Source: JBOGGN01 sp050744165 (GTDB taxonomy: Bacteria > Actinomycetota > Acidimicrobiia > Acidimicrobiales > Palsa-688). Taken from it: a DNA stretch of 16,471 nucleotides. Shown here in pieces: positions 14,865 through 16,471 of the stretch. The notes under the pieces were generated by a model, which was given only the letters and a program-made list of their open reading frames with translations, did no database searches and was not told the origin of the DNA. The stretch's first letter is position 1. Each line of letters starts with the position of its first letter. A program made the translations under genes and the position numbers. The stretch spans positions 1 to 16,471 of the forward strand of contig JBOGGN010000373.1 of NCBI GenBank assembly GCA_050744165.1, written 5' to 3'.

Positions 14865-15302
14865 CTAGCCGAGCGGAGCGATCGGCGCCACCGCGACCGT
14901 GCAGAACGAGCACCTGCTGGCCGCCTTGGGAATCTCGCTCAGGCACTCCGGGCACGGCCGGTTGTCGCTCTCGGGCTCAGGTGCCTTCTTGCGCCGCTCG
15001 GTCAGCACATTGAGCGGCTTGACGACGAAGAAGAAGACCGCCGCCGCCACCGCAAGGAAGGCGATGATCTGATTGATGACGTCGCCGAAGAGGAATTGGC
15101 TCTTGTTGATGGTGAACTTCAGGGCATTGAAGCTCGGCTTGCCGAAGATCGCCGCCACGAGCGGCGTCAGCAGGTCCTTCACGACCGCGTTGACCACCAG
15201 CCCGAAGGCCGTTCCGATAACCACCGCAATCGCCAGATCGACGACATTGCCGCGTAGGACAAAGTCTTTGAATTCCGTCGTCACGCTCTTGTCACGTGCC
15301 AT
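14865..15302 (-). CDS. mscL: Large-conductance mechanosensitive channel MscL with C-terminal zinc ribbon
   Basis: A 145-residue protein. Residues 10-20 are the conserved N-terminal helix EFKDFVLRGNV, and TM1 runs about 20-46 (VDLAIAVVIGTAFGLVVNAVV), whose small residues line the gate. A short outer loop and TM2 (about 74-96, GDVINQIIAFLAVAAAVFFF) follow. The channel opens under membrane tension and releases solutes on hypoosmotic shock. In place of the usual charged helical bundle, residues 117-134 form a zinc-ribbon pattern, CPEC and CSFC (C117, C120, C131, C134). ATG 15302 is fixed by a perfect AGGAGG 5 nt upstream and by the family's N terminus; the frame stays open another 88 codons but that part has no MscL similarity. 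It is a single gene convergent with the His-cluster membrane protein gene. Confidence 0.95.
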   Translation of the reverse strand: MARDKSVTTEFKDFVLRGNVVDLAIAVVIGTAFGLVVNAVVKDLLTPLVAAIFGKPSFNALKFTINKSQFLFGDVINQIIAFLAVAAAVFFFVVKPLNVLTERRKKAPEPESDNRPCPECLSEIPKAASRCSFCTVAVAPIAPLG

Positions 15303-15484
15303 CGCTACCTCCTGATTACTCGGTGTTGGGGGCAGCGTAGGCACCAGCCGCCTACCCGTACGCGAAGGCGCCCACTCCCACAACTCCTCGACTGCGGGTG
15401 CAGGTTCCTGGCTTGCCGTCCTGTCGCCTTTGACCTTCAGCAATCGCCGACTCTTGCTCGACGATAACCCTCCCTGGCGACGCA

Positions 15485-15856
15485 TCACCCGGCCCGCCTG
15501 GTCCCTGTCCCCGGACTGAAGCGCTTGATCGCCCGGGCCGCCTTCAGCGCGACCACCACGCGACATTTAAGGCGGTATACCGCCTTAAATGTCGCGTGGT
15601 CAGAGGCGGGGCCCGGCGATGGCGGCCGATAGTCGCCGGCCTCCCGGCGGGTCATTGGGCGCGCGGTCAGCACGTAGCTGTGGCCAGCGGTGGGCCGGTC
15701 GCGAAAGAAGACCGCAAGCCGGCCAGCCTTGATCTCGCCAAACACCACTTGAGCGCCCGGGCGTCGCTCGTGGCCGGCCGGCGTGGCCAGTCCCGAGCCC
15801 CAGAAGACCACCGGTTCGACCCCGGCCGGGAGAACCTGGCTGACCGGTGACGCCAT
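15485..15856 (-). CDS. Doubtful hypothetical ORF containing a perfect palindrome
   Basis: An open frame of 123 codons from ATG 15856, with a weak AGGA very close upstream, in the gap between glnA and mscL. The first 75 residues have protein-like alternation (VEPVVFWGSGLATPAG; IKAGRLAVFFRDRPTAGH; SYVLTARPM). I recognise no family, signal peptide or membrane segment. The last 35 residues are read through the 46-bp palindrome and look basic and unstructured, so the gene may originally have ended elsewhere or may not be real. A plus-strand frame in the same place (15596-15850) is less convincing. If this ORF is rejected, the region 15303-15931 holds only the palindrome and the glnA stem-loop. Confidence 0.35.
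   Translation of the reverse strand: MASPVSQVLPAGVEPVVFWGSGLATPAGHERRPGAQVVFGEIKAGRLAVFFRDRPTAGHSYVLTARPMTRREAGDYRPPSPGPASDHATFKAVYRLKCRVVVALKAARAIKRFSPGTGTRRAG
15555..15600. repeat. Perfect 46-bp palindrome with no spacer
   Basis: Bases 15555-15577 are the exact reverse complement of 15578-15600: 23-bp arms, no mismatch, no loop, centred on GGCGGTATACCGCC. Its TTTAAGG/CCTTAAA flanks are AT-richer than the surroundings. It could be a hairpin terminator, an operator for a dimeric protein, or a dispersed palindromic element. Confidence 0.95.
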
Positions 15857-15888
15857 TTTTCCTGCCGTGTCACACCCGAGTCACCGCT

Positions 15889-15924
15889 GGGCCGCTGACC
15901 CACGAAGGCGCAGGTCAGCGGCCC
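15889..15924 (-). terminator. Stem-loop downstream of glnA
   Basis: GGGCCGCTGACC at 15889-15900 is the exact reverse complement of GGTCAGCGGCCC at 15913-15924: a 12-bp stem with a 12-nt loop starting 8 bp past the glnA stop. There is no U-tract after it in the leftward direction, so it may end transcription in a factor-dependent way or protect the 3' end. Confidence 0.65.
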
Positions 15925-15931
15925 AAACCGA

Positions 15932-16471
15932 CTAGATGTCGTAGTAGAGCATGAACTCCCACGGATGCGGCCGCAGCCGCACGGCGTCGATCTCCCGCTC
16001 CCGCTTGTACCCGATCCAGGTCTCGATCAGGTCGTCGGTGAACACGCCGCCCGCCTTCAAGAAGGCGCTGTCGGCTTCCAGGGCGGCGAGGCTCTCCTCG
16101 AGCGAGCCGGGCACCTGGGGCACCTGCGCCAACTCCTCCGGCGGCAGGTCATACAGGTCCTTGTCCACCGGATCCGGCGGCTCGATCTTGTTCTGGACGC
16201 CGTCGAGGCCCGCCATGAGGATGGCGGAGAACGCCAGGTACGGGTTCGCCGACGGGTCGGGGCAGCGGAACTCGACCCTCTTGGCCTTGGGGCTCTTGGA
16301 GTACAACGGGATGCGACAGGCGGCCGAGCGGTTGCGCTGGCTGTAGACGAGGTTGACGGGCGCCTCGTAGCCGGGGACCAGGCGCTTGTAGCTGTTGGTG
16401 GTGGGAGCCGCGAAGGCGAGAATCGCGGGGGCGTGGGCCAGCAGGCCCCCGATGTACCAGCGGCCCAGGTC
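15932..16471 (-). CDS. glnA: Glutamine synthetase type I, C-terminal part (5' end outside window)
   Basis: The frame is open to the window edge, giving about 179 residues of the C-terminal catalytic domain. Visible family motifs are KRLVPGYEAPVNL, NRSAACRIP (the Asn/Arg-rich substrate loop), VEFRCPDPSANPYLAFSAIL, and the adenylylation loop DKDLYDLPPEE, whose Tyr codon lies at 16151-16153. The enzyme makes glutamine from glutamate, ammonia and ATP as a dodecamer. The LYDLPPE loop marks the GSI-beta type, whose activity is turned off by adenylyltransferase (GlnE), as in actinobacteria and proteobacteria. The sequence ends normally with HPWEFMLYYDI. TTG 16306 can look like a start but is internal. 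Clean housekeeping gene. Confidence 0.97.
   Translation of the reverse strand, partial: DLGRWYIGGLLAHAPAILAFAAPTTNSYKRLVPGYEAPVNLVYSQRNRSAACRIPLYSKSPKAKRVEFRCPDPSANPYLAFSAILMAGLDGVQNKIEPPDPVDKDLYDLPPEELAQVPQVPGSLEESLAALEADSAFLKAGGVFTDDLIETWIGYKREREIDAVRLRPHPWEFMLYYDI

Noticed and set aside
15303..15566. 88-codon in-frame extension upstream of the mscL start
   Set aside because: MscL N-terminal similarity begins at ATG 15302 right after an AGGAGG; the extension has no recognisable domain and begins inside the palindrome region.

Overview
The window is GC-rich, densely coded and probably from an actinobacterium. The signs are an adenylylatable type I glutamine synthetase, an ECF sigma factor beside a zf-HC2 anti-sigma with actinobacterial-style membrane segments, frequent GTG starts and a possible leaderless promoter. 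The exact lineage cannot be read from the sequence; an uncultured, Acidimicrobiia-like member is only a guess.

Layout. At the left edge is the 3' end of an ABC-2 type permease (+), then a compact hairpin, then leftward genes from 11736 down to 708. The core of the window is one tightly packed leftward operon. In transcription order it holds a two-CBS-domain protein, a 1103-residue redox fusion, a possible 27-codon linker ORF, a 1005-residue PIG-L hydrolase with a C-terminal cyclic-nucleotide-binding domain, a BshA-like glycosyltransferase, a 385-residue protein I could not place with certainty, and a BshB1-like deacetylase. Every junction is an ATGA or GTGA overlap, so the genes are probably translated as a coupled set. 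About 100 bp downstream, on the same strand, lies an FHA plus class III nucleotidyl cyclase gene.

The operon is the exciting part. The redox fusion joins an indoleamine 2,3-dioxygenase (IDO)-like heme domain, a P450-reductase-like FAD/NAD(P)H module, a cytochrome b5 domain and an unrecognised helical tail. It looks like a self-sufficient heme dioxygenase carrying its own electron chain. BshA and BshB1 are the first two enzymes of bacillithiol synthesis (GlcNAc-malate formation, then deacetylation), and the gene between them is a candidate for a non-canonical third (cysteine-adding) step. The PIG-L/cyclic-nucleotide fusion and the neighbouring cyclase suggest control by cAMP or cGMP. My working model is a nucleotide-regulated pathway that makes or modifies a GlcN-malate-derived small molecule, possibly a thiol, with a heme oxygenation step. 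This is inference.

To the right is a gap holding the decayed 3' end of an acyl-CoA synthetase gene and a 15-bp tandem repeat. Next comes a divergent ECF sigma / anti-sigma pair, with a secreted-domain membrane protein translationally coupled to the anti-sigma gene. That protein would have an N-terminal histidine after signal cleavage and a His cluster, so a metal role, perhaps copper, is plausible. Convergent to it is mscL with a C-terminal zinc ribbon. Then come a doubtful small ORF containing a perfect 46-bp palindrome, a stem-loop, and the C-terminal part of glnA running off the right edge. I saw no tRNA, rRNA, CRISPR array or insertion sequence.
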